This document shows positions 27,737 through 35,552 of a stretch of DNA of 64,000 nucleotides, piece after piece. The translations under genes were made by a program, and so were the position numbers. The DNA is from Methylobacterium amylolyticum (GTDB lineage: Bacteria > Pseudomonadota > Alphaproteobacteria > Rhizobiales > Beijerinckiaceae). Positions within the stretch are counted from its first letter, which is position 1, and the number at the start of each line of letters is the position of its first letter. The notes under the pieces are model-generated. The model was given only the letters and a program-made list of their open reading frames with translations, ran no database searches and was not told where the DNA came from. Where the stretch lies: contig NZ_JAUYZI010000005.1 in assembly GCF_030700245.1 (NCBI RefSeq), positions 62,001-126,000 of the forward strand. Direction: 5' to 3'.

Positions 27737-29080
27737 ATGGCGATACAGGGTGCTGAGGCGCTGGTCGGCGCGCCGCTCCTGGCAGGGGCCGCAAGCCCCG
27801 CCGCACCGGCGGCGAACATGCGGCGGATCGTGTGGGCCAGCGTGCTCGGGACGGTCGTCGAGTGGTACGACTTCCTGATCTACGGCACCGCCGCCGCGCT
27901 GGTGTTCAACAAGCTGTTCTTCCCGACCCTGGACCCGGTCGCGGGCACTCTGGCGGCGTTCGCCTCCTACGCGGTCGGGTTCGCGGCGCGGCCGCTCGGC
28001 GGCGTGGTGTTCGGGCATTTCGGCGACCGGGTCGGGCGCAAGGCGATGCTCACGCTCACCATGCTGATCATGGGCGTCGGCACCTTCCTGATCGGCTGCC
28101 TGCCGACCTACGCGGAGATCGGCCTGTGGGCGCCGGCCCTGCTGGTCTTCCTGCGCCTGCTCCAGGGCATCGGCGTGGGCGGCGAGTGGGGCGGGGCCGT
28201 GCTGATGGTCATCGAGCACGCGCCGGACGGGCGCCGCGGCCTCTACGGCAGCCTCGTCCAGGTCGGCTTCCCGGCCGCGGTCGCCGCGTCCACCGCCACC
28301 TTCCTCGCCCTGACCAGCCTGCCGGAGGCGGATTTCCTGTCCTGGGGCTGGCGCGTGCCGTTCCTGTCGAGCGCGCTGCTGATCGCGGTGGCGCTGTTCG
28401 TGCGCCTGCGCCTCGTCGAGACCCCGGCCTTCGCCCGGGTGAAGGAGGAGCGCGCCGTCGCGCGGATGCCGTTCCTGGACGTGATCCTCGGCCAGCCGCG
28501 CACCTTCCTGATCGCGGTGGGGCTCAAGGTCTCGGAGGTCGCCTGGGTCTACCTGCTGACGGTGTTCTCGATCGTCTACGCGACCGGGACGCTGGGCCTG
28601 CCCAAGCGGCTGATCCTCGACGCGATCCTGTGGGCGGCGGTGCTGGAATTCGCGACGATGCCGTTCTTCGGCTGGCTGTCGGACCGGATCGGGCGCCGGC
28701 CGATCTACATCGCGGGCGCCGTGATCAGCGCGGCCTGCGCGCTGGTCGTGTTCCGGCTGCTCGACACCCGCGACCCGCTGATCATCACCGCCACGATCGC
28801 CGTCGTCATGAGCCTGACCCACGCCTCGATGTTCGGGCCGCAGGGGGCGTTCATGCCGGAGCTGTTCGGCACGCGGGTGCGCTACAGCGGCGCCTCCCTC
28901 GGCTGCCAGGTCGCCGCCGCGATCTCGGGCGGCCTGTCGCCGATCGTGGCCACCTCCCTGCTGGCCTGGACGGGCGCGACTTGGCCGATCTCGCTGTTCA
29001 TGATCGGCCTCGCGGCCGTGACGCTGGTGGCGACGCTGGCGGCGGTCGAGACCCGCGATCTCGACATCGCCCGCCGGTGA
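27737..29080 (+). CDS. MFS transporter, metabolite:H+ symporter (MHS) type
   Basis: A 447-residue inner-membrane carrier with 12 hydrophobic segments and MHS signatures: ASVLGTVVEWYDFLIYGTAA, FGHFGDRVGRKAMLTLTM (the loop 2-3 motif) and LQGIGVGGEWGGAVLM. Family members carry alpha-ketoglutarate, shikimate, proline/betaine or other organic acids. A ribosome binding site GAAGAGGG precedes the ATG. It lies downstream of the XRE-cupin gene, so it is likely to import the ligand sensed by that regulator. A paralogue with the same N-terminal pattern lies at 38429. Confidence 0.88.
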   Translation: MAIQGAEALVGAPLLAGAASPAAPAANMRRIVWASVLGTVVEWYDFLIYGTAAALVFNKLFFPTLDPVAGTLAAFASYAVGFAARPLGGVVFGHFGDRVGRKAMLTLTMLIMGVGTFLIGCLPTYAEIGLWAPALLVFLRLLQGIGVGGEWGGAVLMVIEHAPDGRRGLYGSLVQVGFPAAVAASTATFLALTSLPEADFLSWGWRVPFLSSALLIAVALFVRLRLVETPAFARVKEERAVARMPFLDVILGQPRTFLIAVGLKVSEVAWVYLLTVFSIVYATGTLGLPKRLILDAILWAAVLEFATMPFFGWLSDRIGRRPIYIAGAVISAACALVVFRLLDTRDPLIITATIAVVMSLTHASMFGPQGAFMPELFGTRVRYSGASLGCQVAAAISGGLSPIVATSLLAWTGATWPISLFMIGLAAVTLVATLAAVETRDLDIARR

Positions 29081-29245
29081 GAAGCATCGAATCGATGGGC
29101 AGCGGCCCCGTCTCTGGTTCCCTTATCGTGGAAATTCGTCTACTGGTTTCCCCGACATGCAGCGGGGTGGCGAGATGGGACGCACGATCGGCGCGTGGGA
29201 CGGTGCAGCCCTGTCGGACGGGCGGGTGACGAGGGAGGCGTTCCG

Positions 29246-29821
29246 GTGACCGGGACCGCCGCCCCCCGCATGACCGAGGCGTTCGAGCACCCCGCCGGCG
29301 CCGCCGCGACCGGCGTCCCCGGGGGGTCGACCGGGTGGCGGGGCGTCCTCCTGAACATCCACGTCGCCCCGGCGGCGAGCTACGAGATGGAGGAGCTGGC
29401 CGAGGCCCGCTGCGTGGCCGGCCGCGGCATCGAGGGTGACCGCTACTTCAACGGCACCGGCACCTACTCGCCGAAGCCCGACGTGCGGTCGGTGACCCTG
29501 ATCGAGCAGGAGGCACTCGACGCCCTGGCCCGGAACGATCCGCCGCTCCAGGGCGGACCGATCCGGCTGGCGCCCGGCGACCACCGCCGGAACCTCACGG
29601 TGCGCGGGGTGCCCCTCAACCACCTCGTCGGCCGCCGCTTCCGGGTCGGCGCGGTGATCCTGCGCGGCGGCCGGCTCAACTTCCCGTGCAAATATCTCGA
29701 GGAGTTGCTCGGGATGCCGGTCTTCCTGCCGCTCTACAACCGCTCCGGCCTCAATTGCGGGATCGAGGCCGGCGGCATCATCCGGCCCGGGGATCCGGTC
29801 GAGCTGCTGGAGGGGCCGTGA
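29246..29821 (+). CDS. MOSC-domain protein
   Basis: A 191-residue MOSC-domain protein, the molybdenum cofactor-binding fold shared by YiiM, YcbX and mARC reductases. Motifs are VAGRGIEGDRYFNGTG, VTLIEQEALDAL, RRNLTVRGVPLNHLVGRRFRVG, and NFPCKYLEEL with Cys148, the expected molybdenum ligand. The GTG at 29246 has GAGGGAGG seven bases upstream. Its stop overlaps the next gene's start in GTGA, so the two proteins are translated together. With the downstream reductase it looks like a split form of MOSC/oxidoreductase fusions. Confidence 0.82.
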   Translation: MTGTAAPRMTEAFEHPAGAAATGVPGGSTGWRGVLLNIHVAPAASYEMEELAEARCVAGRGIEGDRYFNGTGTYSPKPDVRSVTLIEQEALDALARNDPPLQGGPIRLAPGDHRRNLTVRGVPLNHLVGRRFRVGAVILRGGRLNFPCKYLEELLGMPVFLPLYNRSGLNCGIEAGGIIRPGDPVELLEGP

Positions 29822-30765
29822 CCGCGCGCCTGATCATGAAGCTGCGGGTGGCCGAGGTCGAGCCCGCCTCTCGCGACGTGCTCCGCGTCGCCTTCGAGCA
29901 CCCGCTCCGCCCGGAACTGCCGGCCTGGACGCCGGGCGCCCATGTCGACCTGCGGCTGCCCGACGGCAAGGTGCGCCAGTACTCCCTGTGCGGCGACCCC
30001 GCCGACCGCGGTCGCTACACGGTGGCGATCAAGCGCGAGGCGGACGGGCGCGGCGGCTCCGTGTGGGCGCACGCGAACCTCGCCGCGGGCGGAATCGCGC
30101 ACGTGTCGGCGCCGCGCAACAACTTCCCCCTCGCGGAGGATGCGGCGCGCCACGTCTTCATCGCCGGCGGGATCGGCGTCACGCCGTTCGCCGCGATGGC
30201 GCGGACGCTGGCTGCGGCAAACGGTGATTTCGTCCTGCACCTCTGCGCCCGGTCCGCGGCGGACGCGCCGCTGCTGGCCGAGCTGCGCGCCCTGTGCGGC
30301 GACCGCCTGCGATGCTGGTTCTCCGCCGAGGGGCAGCGCTTCGATCCGGCGACGATCGGCGCGCCGGAGGCCGGCACCCACCTCTACGTCTGCGGCCCGA
30401 CGCGCCTCGTGGACGCGGTGCAGGCCGAGGCCGACGCGCGCGGCTGGCTCCCGGACCGGCTCCACATCGAGCGGTTCGCGGCGACGCTGGACGAGAACTT
30501 CAAGCCGGAGCCGTTCGAGGCGCGCATCGCCTCCACGGGCCAAGTGCTGCACGTGCCGGCGGACCGCTCGCTGCTCGCCGTGCTGCGCGAGAACGGGTTC
30601 ACGATACCCTCCTCCTGCGAGCTCGGCACCTGCGGCACGTGCGAGTGCGGCTACCGGGACGGAACGGTGATCCACCGGGACGTCGTCCTGCCGGTCGCCA
30701 AGCGTCAGGACCGGCTGATGCCCTGCGTCTCGCGGGCCCGGGTCGCGTTGACGCTCGACCTGTAG
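29818..30765 (+). CDS. PDR/VanB-type flavin reductase with C-terminal [2Fe-2S]
   Basis: A 315-residue electron-transfer protein. Order: flavin-binding barrel (RQYSLCGDP, about residues 60-70), NAD(P)-binding domain (FIAGGIGVTPFAAMART), then a plant-type ferredoxin domain with Cys267, Cys272, Cys275 and Cys303 (SCELGTCGTCECGY and MPCVSRA). This is the phthalate-dioxygenase-reductase/vanillate-demethylase-reductase layout. No oxygenase subunit is adjacent. Instead the GTG start overlaps the stop of the MOSC gene, suggesting it feeds electrons to that protein. An oxygenase partner elsewhere cannot be excluded. Confidence 0.87.
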   Translation: MTARLIMKLRVAEVEPASRDVLRVAFEHPLRPELPAWTPGAHVDLRLPDGKVRQYSLCGDPADRGRYTVAIKREADGRGGSVWAHANLAAGGIAHVSAPRNNFPLAEDAARHVFIAGGIGVTPFAAMARTLAAANGDFVLHLCARSAADAPLLAELRALCGDRLRCWFSAEGQRFDPATIGAPEAGTHLYVCGPTRLVDAVQAEADARGWLPDRLHIERFAATLDENFKPEPFEARIASTGQVLHVPADRSLLAVLRENGFTIPSSCELGTCGTCECGYRDGTVIHRDVVLPVAKRQDRLMPCVSRARVALTLDL

Positions 30766-30831
30766 CGGCGGCGCGGTGCCTCGACCGGAGCCGGCCCCGA
30801 TCGGTCGCCGGAGCCGGTCACGGACGGGCGC

Positions 30832-30963
30832 TCACACGAAATGCGCCGGCAGCGCGAGGCCCTGCGCGTACTGGACCAGGGCGAAGCTCAGCCCCGCCAT
30901 CATGGCCCAGGCCACGAGGTTGTCGGTGACGGTCATCCCCTGGGTCATCATCTTGGCGGCCAT
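30832..30963 (-). CDS. 43-residue putative membrane peptide
   Basis: A short frame starting at ATG 30963 with AGAGGGGACGACC just upstream. It encodes a polar, methionine-rich start (MAAKMMTQGMTVTDN) followed by one hydrophobic helix (LVAWAMMAGLSFALVQYA) and a short tail. It matches no family I recognise. Support comes from the ribosome binding site, the clean single-helix pattern, and a repeat element 72 bp upstream that also precedes two other small ORFs at 33875 and 38106. Confidence 0.55.
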   Translation of the reverse strand: MAAKMMTQGMTVTDNLVAWAMMAGLSFALVQYAQGLALPAHFV

Positions 30964-31023
30964 CGGTCGTCCCCTCTCGATCCGGCCGTGTGCCGGCCTG
31001 GGACGACCGTATGGTTAAGCTCG

Positions 31024-31054
31024 ATTGCGCGACGATTGCGTCGCATGTTGCGTC
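31024..31054 (-). promoter_or_regulatory. GACGCAAC/GACGCAAT direct repeat, copy a
   Basis: Reading the minus strand, GACGCAAC (31054-31047) is followed 12 bases later by GACGCAAT (31042-31035) and about 11 bases later by a weaker GCGCAAT. The spacing is one helical turn, as for OmpR-family operators. A TTAACCAT sequence about 20 bases downstream could be a -10 element. The repeat ends 72 bp before the 43-residue ORF. Confidence 0.6.
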
Positions 31055-31083
31055 GCCGGTCATCCCGGGCGGTGCGTGACCGG

Positions 31084-32838
31084 TCAGATGAACCCGACCG
31101 CCTCCTCCGGGAAGCGCACCGAGAACACGGCGCCCTGCCCCGGCCCCGCGCTCTCGGCGGTGGCCCGTCCCCCGTGCAGCTCGGCGATGCGGCGGACGAT
31201 GGAGAGGCCGAGCCCGGTCGAGCCCTCGCCGCCGGTGGGCTTGGCCGAGAGGCGCTGGAACCGTCCGAACACCCGGGTCGCGTCCTCCGGCGACAGGCCG
31301 GGTCCGTGATCGGACACCGCGCAGATCAGCTCCGCCCCGCGCGGGCCGGGCTCGCGGGTGACGCGCACGGTGATCGCGCCGCCCCGGGGGCTGTACTTGA
31401 TGGCGTTGGAGACGAGGTTGTCCAGCGCCTCGCGCAGGCGCTCGGCGTCGCCGCAGAGGTACAACTCGGCCAGTCCCTCGCAGGTGAGCGTCTGGTCCTT
31501 GGCGTCGGCGAGCGGCCGGTCGGCCTCGCAGACCTCCCGGGCGAGGCCCGCGAGGTCCACCGGCTCGCGGCGCAGGCTGATGTCGAGGGCGTCGTTCATC
31601 GCGTCCGCCATCAGGCTGTCGATCATCGCCGTCAGCCCCTTGGCGCTGGAGCGGACGTGCTGCAACTGCGCGCGCATCAGGTTCCGGTCGCCGTCGAGGT
31701 CGATCAGGTCGGCCAGCATCTCGGTGCGGCCGAGGATCACGCTGAGCGGGTTCTTCAGGTCGTGGGCGACGGTGCCCAGGATCTCGGTCTTGAGGCTGTT
31801 GGCCCGGCGCAGGTCCGAGCGCTGGAGATCGAGGCGGCGGTTGGCGCGGATCAGCTCGGCGGTGCGCTCCACCACCCGCCGCTCCAGGTCGGCGTTGGCC
31901 CGGGCGAGCCGCTCGTAGAGGATGACGTTGTCGAAGGCGATCGACAGCCGGCTCGTGAACAGGGCGATGAGCGAGCGGTCCGTCTCCGAGAGCTGCCTGT
32001 CGGCCTCGATCAGCGCGACGATCTCGCTGCCGCTCGCCGTGCTCAGGTAGAGGGTCGACCAGTGCTCGCCGAAGCTGTGGCGGCGCTCGGAGAAGGCGCG
32101 CTCGACGAGCGGATGCACCCGCGCGTCGAGGGGCCAGCACGGCTCGCGGCCGGCGTAGTGCCCATAGCAGCCCGACCCGGCGAGCACGCAGAACCGGTCC
32201 TCCGGCGCGGCGCCCTCGCGCAGCACGAGGATGCCGGCGCAGGCGACGTTGAGCAGCGAGGCGACCTGGGTCAGGACGCCCTCCGCGAGGCGCTGCATCG
32301 ACTTGTGGTCGAGGAGCATCGGCGCGGCGTCGATGATGATCTCCAGACCGCGCCGGGTCTCGTCGAGGCGCTTGAGCTGCTGGTAGGCGCGCAGGGCCGC
32401 GGTGAGGCTGGTGAACAGCTTGTCGGCGGTGAGCTCGGTCTTCGCCTTGTAGTCGTTGATGTCGTAGTCGAGGATGATGCGCCGCTCCGGCGCCTGCCCG
32501 GGCTGCCCGGTCCGCAGGATGATGCGGACGCTCTCCTGGCGGAGCTCGCGCCGGATGTAGTCGACGAGGTCCAGGCCGGCGCTCTCGGTCTCCATCACCA
32601 CGTCGAGCAGGACCACCGCCACGTCGCGGCGCTCGGCGAGCAGCACCCGCGCCTCCGCGGCCGAGCGCGCGGCGAGGATCTCCAGGCCGCGCCCGTCGAG
32701 GGTGTAGCCGGCGAGCGCGTAGCGGGTGCCGTCGTGGACCGCCGGATCGTCGTCGATCACCGCGATCGTCCATGTTCCGGCCGGCGGCTGCCCCTCGTCC
32801 TCGTCGTCCGGGACCAGCGTGAGGATGTCGTCGTCCAA
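31084..32838 (-). CDS. Receiver-DUF3369-histidine kinase
   Basis: A cytoplasmic signalling protein of 584 residues with no membrane segments. The order is an N-terminal receiver (about 20-145, phospho-acceptor in VVLLDVVMET near residue 80), a DUF3369/GAF-like sensor region (about 165-310), a coiled coil (ERRVVERTAELIRANRRLDLQ), a dimerisation domain with H-box VAHDLKNPLSVILGR near residue 357, and an HATPase domain (DNLVSNAIKYSPRGG, DHGPGLSPED, GEGSTGLGLSIVRRIA). A TTG start at 32838 is chosen because AGGAG lies six bases before it; a TTG nine codons upstream has none. It is divergent from the OmpR-type regulator, its likely partner. Confidence 0.88.
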   Translation of the reverse strand: MDDDILTLVPDDEDEGQPPAGTWTIAVIDDDPAVHDGTRYALAGYTLDGRGLEILAARSAAEARVLLAERRDVAVVLLDVVMETESAGLDLVDYIRRELRQESVRIILRTGQPGQAPERRIILDYDINDYKAKTELTADKLFTSLTAALRAYQQLKRLDETRRGLEIIIDAAPMLLDHKSMQRLAEGVLTQVASLLNVACAGILVLREGAAPEDRFCVLAGSGCYGHYAGREPCWPLDARVHPLVERAFSERRHSFGEHWSTLYLSTASGSEIVALIEADRQLSETDRSLIALFTSRLSIAFDNVILYERLARANADLERRVVERTAELIRANRRLDLQRSDLRRANSLKTEILGTVAHDLKNPLSVILGRTEMLADLIDLDGDRNLMRAQLQHVRSSAKGLTAMIDSLMADAMNDALDISLRREPVDLAGLAREVCEADRPLADAKDQTLTCEGLAELYLCGDAERLREALDNLVSNAIKYSPRGGAITVRVTREPGPRGAELICAVSDHGPGLSPEDATRVFGRFQRLSAKPTGGEGSTGLGLSIVRRIAELHGGRATAESAGPGQGAVFSVRFPEEAVGFI

Positions 32839-32957
32839 AGCGATCTCCTGACATGCGGCGCGCAACGCTGCGACTACGCTAGCAATCGTGTTGAAAACTT
32901 GTCACGCTAGCAGGATCGGGGACGGTTCCTGCATCCGGGCCGGCCGAATCCTTGGAC

Positions 32958-33743
32958 ATGCATACAGCGGCGATGGACAGTCTCGGCAGGCTCCCGACCG
33001 GCGCGGCGCGATGCGGCGCGGCAGCCCCCACCATCGCCGTGGTCGACGACGAGGCCGCCTCGCGCGAGATGGTCGGCGACTACCTGAAGCTGCATGGCTT
33101 CACGGTCGTCCCGTGCGACGGGGGCCGCGCGCTGCGCGCCCATCTCGCCCGGGAGACGCCGGACCTGATCGTCCTCGACCTCAACATGCCGGAGGAGGAC
33201 GGGCTGTCGATCGTGCGCGACCTCAAGGCCCGCACGGCGATCCCGATCATCATGCTGACCGCGACCGCGAGCGCGATCGACCGGGTGGTCGGTCTGGAAC
33301 TCGGCGCCGACGACTACCTGCCGAAGCCCTGCGAATTGCGCGAGCTGGTCGCGCGGGTGCGCTCGGTGCTGCGCCGGGCGCAGGCGGCGGCTCCGCCGCC
33401 GCCGCCGATGGCGCCCCCGGAGGACACGTCGCGCCGGGTCCGGTTCGGGACCAAGTGGCTCGAACTCGACGCGCTGCGCCTGCGCGACGACGCCGGCGTC
33501 GAGCAGGCCCTGACCCGCTCGGAGTTCGACCTGCTCAAGGCCTTCGCCGATCACCCCCGGCGCGCGCTCTCCCGCGAACGCCTCCTCGACCTCGCCGACG
33601 CGCGCGATCCCGACGCGTTCGACCGCGCCATCGACGTGCGGATCAACCGCATCCGCAAGAAGATCGAGCCGGATCCGGCCAACCCGCGCTTCATCCGGAC
33701 GGTCCGGGGGCTCGGCTACGTGTTCCGGCCCGACGGGGACTGA
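32958..33743 (+). CDS. OmpR-family response regulator
   Basis: A 261-residue DNA-binding response regulator. The receiver (about residues 24-140) has the acidic pair VVDDE, the phospho-acceptor in LIVLDLNMPEEDG (about residue 73), the conserved LTATAS and the lysine in DYLPKPCELREL. A proline-rich linker leads to a winged-helix domain (EFDLLKAFADHP, VRINRIRKKIEPDP, IRTVRGLGYVF). The start may be ATG 32958 or an in-frame TTG two codons earlier; neither has a strong ribosome binding site. It lies between two kinases and is the only response regulator in the window, so it may bind the GACGCAA repeats found at 31024, 33771 and 38014. Confidence 0.9.
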   Translation: MHTAAMDSLGRLPTGAARCGAAAPTIAVVDDEAASREMVGDYLKLHGFTVVPCDGGRALRAHLARETPDLIVLDLNMPEEDGLSIVRDLKARTAIPIIMLTATASAIDRVVGLELGADDYLPKPCELRELVARVRSVLRRAQAAAPPPPPMAPPEDTSRRVRFGTKWLELDALRLRDDAGVEQALTRSEFDLLKAFADHPRRALSRERLLDLADARDPDAFDRAIDVRINRIRKKIEPDPANPRFIRTVRGLGYVFRPDGD

Positions 33744-33770
33744 GGGCCCGACGCGCCACGGCGCCGGGCC

Positions 33771-33810
33771 GACGCAACATATCCGCGCTCCGCACCGCGC
33801 GGGACGCAAT
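33771..33810 (+). promoter_or_regulatory. GACGCAAC/GACGCAAT direct repeat, copy b
   Basis: GACGCAAC at 33771-33778 and GACGCAAT at 33803-33810 lie 32 bases apart, three helical turns instead of one. A CCTATCA stretch about 20 bases past the second unit may be a -10 element. The repeat ends 65 bp before the start of the 67-residue ORF at 33875. Confidence 0.5.
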
Positions 33811-33874
33811 CTTCGCGGCACGGAGCCGCCCTATCAGGGCGGCGCGACCGGGGCGGTCGCGGGGGAGTGCTGCC

Positions 33875-34078
33875 ATGCCCCACTTCTCGGACGATCCGGA
33901 CGGGGAAGATCCCGCGTTCCTGCGCAAGCTGCGCGCGATGCTTCGGGCTCCCGGCACGCCCCCTCGGCGGCCGCCGACGCGGGAGGAGCGGTTCGGCGTC
34001 CCCCCGGACGGCGGGACCGGGGCCGCGGGTCGGCGCACGCGGCTGGTCCGCGCCGGCACGCGTCCTGGCTCGCGCTAG
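33875..34078 (+). CDS. 67-residue ORF of unknown function
   Basis: Begins at ATG 33875 with GGGGGAG seven bases upstream. The product is polar and arginine-rich, starting MPHFSDDPDGEDPAFLRKLR, with proline-rich middle (GTPPRRPPTREERFG) and a basic tail. There is no signal peptide, membrane helix or known domain. It is followed by a palindromic repeat at 34088. The upstream GACGCAA repeat shared with two other small ORFs supports expression, but the coding status is not certain. Confidence 0.5.
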   Translation: MPHFSDDPDGEDPAFLRKLRAMLRAPGTPPRRPPTREERFGVPPDGGTGAAGRRTRLVRAGTRPGSR

Positions 34079-34087
34079 CACTCTGTT

Positions 34088-34134
34088 TTTGCATCATCTT
34101 TTCCGAAAGCCGGTAACGCCTTTCGGGACGATGC
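34088..34134. repeat. Dispersed intergenic palindromic repeat, copy 2
   Basis: Closely matches the unit at 3586-3633: TTTGCATCATCTTTTCCG, then a stem of CCGAAAG and CTTTCGG, then GGACGATGC. The outer GCATC and GATGC ends can also pair. It sits between the convergent 67-residue ORF and the solute-binding protein gene, where it could also act as a bidirectional hairpin. Confidence 0.75.
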
Positions 34135-34196
34135 TCTGGGTGGGCCGCGGAGGGCGGCGGATCAGGGCGTACGCGGCCGAGCGCGGCGCGGCTCCG

Positions 34197-35552
34197 TCAC
34201 TTCCCGAGCCGCTGCTGGAAGACGCGCAGCACCTGATTGCCGCGGGAGACCGCGTCGTCGAGCGCCCGCTGCGGCGGCTTCGCGCCGCCGAGTGCCGCCT
34301 CGATCTCCTCCGCCCAGAGGTCGCGGATCTGGAGCATGTTGCCGAGCCGCAACCCGGCGCTGTTGCGCGTCGGCGGCCGCCGCGTGAGCGCGTTCACCGC
34401 GACCTGGAGCTGCGGGTTCTGGTCGTACAGGCCCGCCGCCCGCGCCTCCGCGTAGGCCGCGTGCGTGGTGGGGATGTAGCCGGTGTTCCGGTACATCAAC
34501 GCCTGCTGGCGGCCGTCGAGGACGAAGGCGAGGAACTGGGCGACGCCGCGGTACTCGTCCGGCGTCTTGCCCTGCATCACGTAGAGCGAGCCGCCGCCCA
34601 GGATCGCGTTCTGCGGCTCGTCGACCACGTCCGGGTAGAAGGGCATCGGCGCGACCGCCCAGTCGAACCGGGCCTCGGTGGAGACTTTGCCGTAGAGGCT
34701 CGACGAGGTGAGGAACAACCCGCATTCCCCTGAGACGAACCACAATTCGCCGCCGTTGGTGCGGTTGGCGTAGCGGAACGCGCCCGCGCGGTGCAGGTCG
34801 ACGAGGTTCTGCAGATGGCGGACCTGGAGCGGCCCGTTGAAGACCAGTTCGGCGTCGTAGCCGTCGAGCCCGTTGGACCGGGTCGCGAGCGGCCGGTCGT
34901 GCCACGCCGAGAGCTGCTCGATATGCACCCAGGTCGGCCACGCCGCCGCCAGCGCGCAGCGCGTCCCGTCCTGCTCCCGCATCCGGCGCGCGGCGGCGAA
35001 GACCTCGGGCCAGGTGGCCGGCGGGCGGGCGGGGTCGAGCCCGGCCTGCCGCAGGCGGTCGCGGTTGATCCACATGACCGTCGACGAGACGTTGAACGGG
35101 AGGGAAAGCATCTCCCCGTCGGCGTCGAGGTAGTTGGTCGCGACGACCGGCAGGAAGTCGCCCGGCGCCACCGACAGCCCCGCCTCGCGCATCACGGCGG
35201 CCACGGGTCGGACGGCGCCGACGGCCGCCGCCATCGTCCCGTTGCCGACCTCGAACACCTGGAGGAGATGCGGGGCCGCGCCGGTCCGGTAGGCGGCGAT
35301 GCCGCCGCTGATCGTCTCGGCGTAGGAGCCCTTGTAGACCGGGACCACCCGGTAGGCCTCCTGCGTGGCGTTGAAGGCCTCGGCGATGCGGGCGACGAGG
35401 GCGCCGTTCGGGCCGTCGAGGGCGTGCCAGAACTGGATCTCGGTGACGGCGGCGGCCGGGCCCGGCCGCAGGGCGGCGGCCAGGGCGAGCAGCAGCAGGC
35501 CCCACAGGCGGGGGCGGGGACGCCCCCCGCCCCGGTGCATCGCGCCCCTCAT
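34197..35552 (-). CDS. Extracellular solute-binding protein, UgpB-like
   Basis: A periplasmic binding protein of 451 residues. A signal peptide (about residues 1-35, hydrophobic core LWGLLLLALAAALRPG, ending PAAAV) precedes a type 1 extracellular solute-binding domain with EIQFWHALDGPNGALVARI, YKGSYAETISGGIAAYRTG and TWPEVFAAARRMREQDG, the pattern of glycerol-3-phosphate-binding UgpB. No ABC permease or ATPase genes are present. Instead its ATG at 35552 overlaps the stop of a sensor kinase as ATGA, which suggests that it is a periplasmic sensor subunit of that kinase, as TorT is for TorS. A methionine at 35540 is a possible alternative start. Confidence 0.85.
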   Translation of the reverse strand: MRGAMHRGGGRPRPRLWGLLLLALAAALRPGPAAAVTEIQFWHALDGPNGALVARIAEAFNATQEAYRVVPVYKGSYAETISGGIAAYRTGAAPHLLQVFEVGNGTMAAAVGAVRPVAAVMREAGLSVAPGDFLPVVATNYLDADGEMLSLPFNVSSTVMWINRDRLRQAGLDPARPPATWPEVFAAARRMREQDGTRCALAAAWPTWVHIEQLSAWHDRPLATRSNGLDGYDAELVFNGPLQVRHLQNLVDLHRAGAFRYANRTNGGELWFVSGECGLFLTSSSLYGKVSTEARFDWAVAPMPFYPDVVDEPQNAILGGGSLYVMQGKTPDEYRGVAQFLAFVLDGRQQALMYRNTGYIPTTHAAYAEARAAGLYDQNPQLQVAVNALTRRPPTRNSAGLRLGNMLQIRDLWAEEIEAALGGAKPPQRALDDAVSRGNQVLRVFQQRLGK

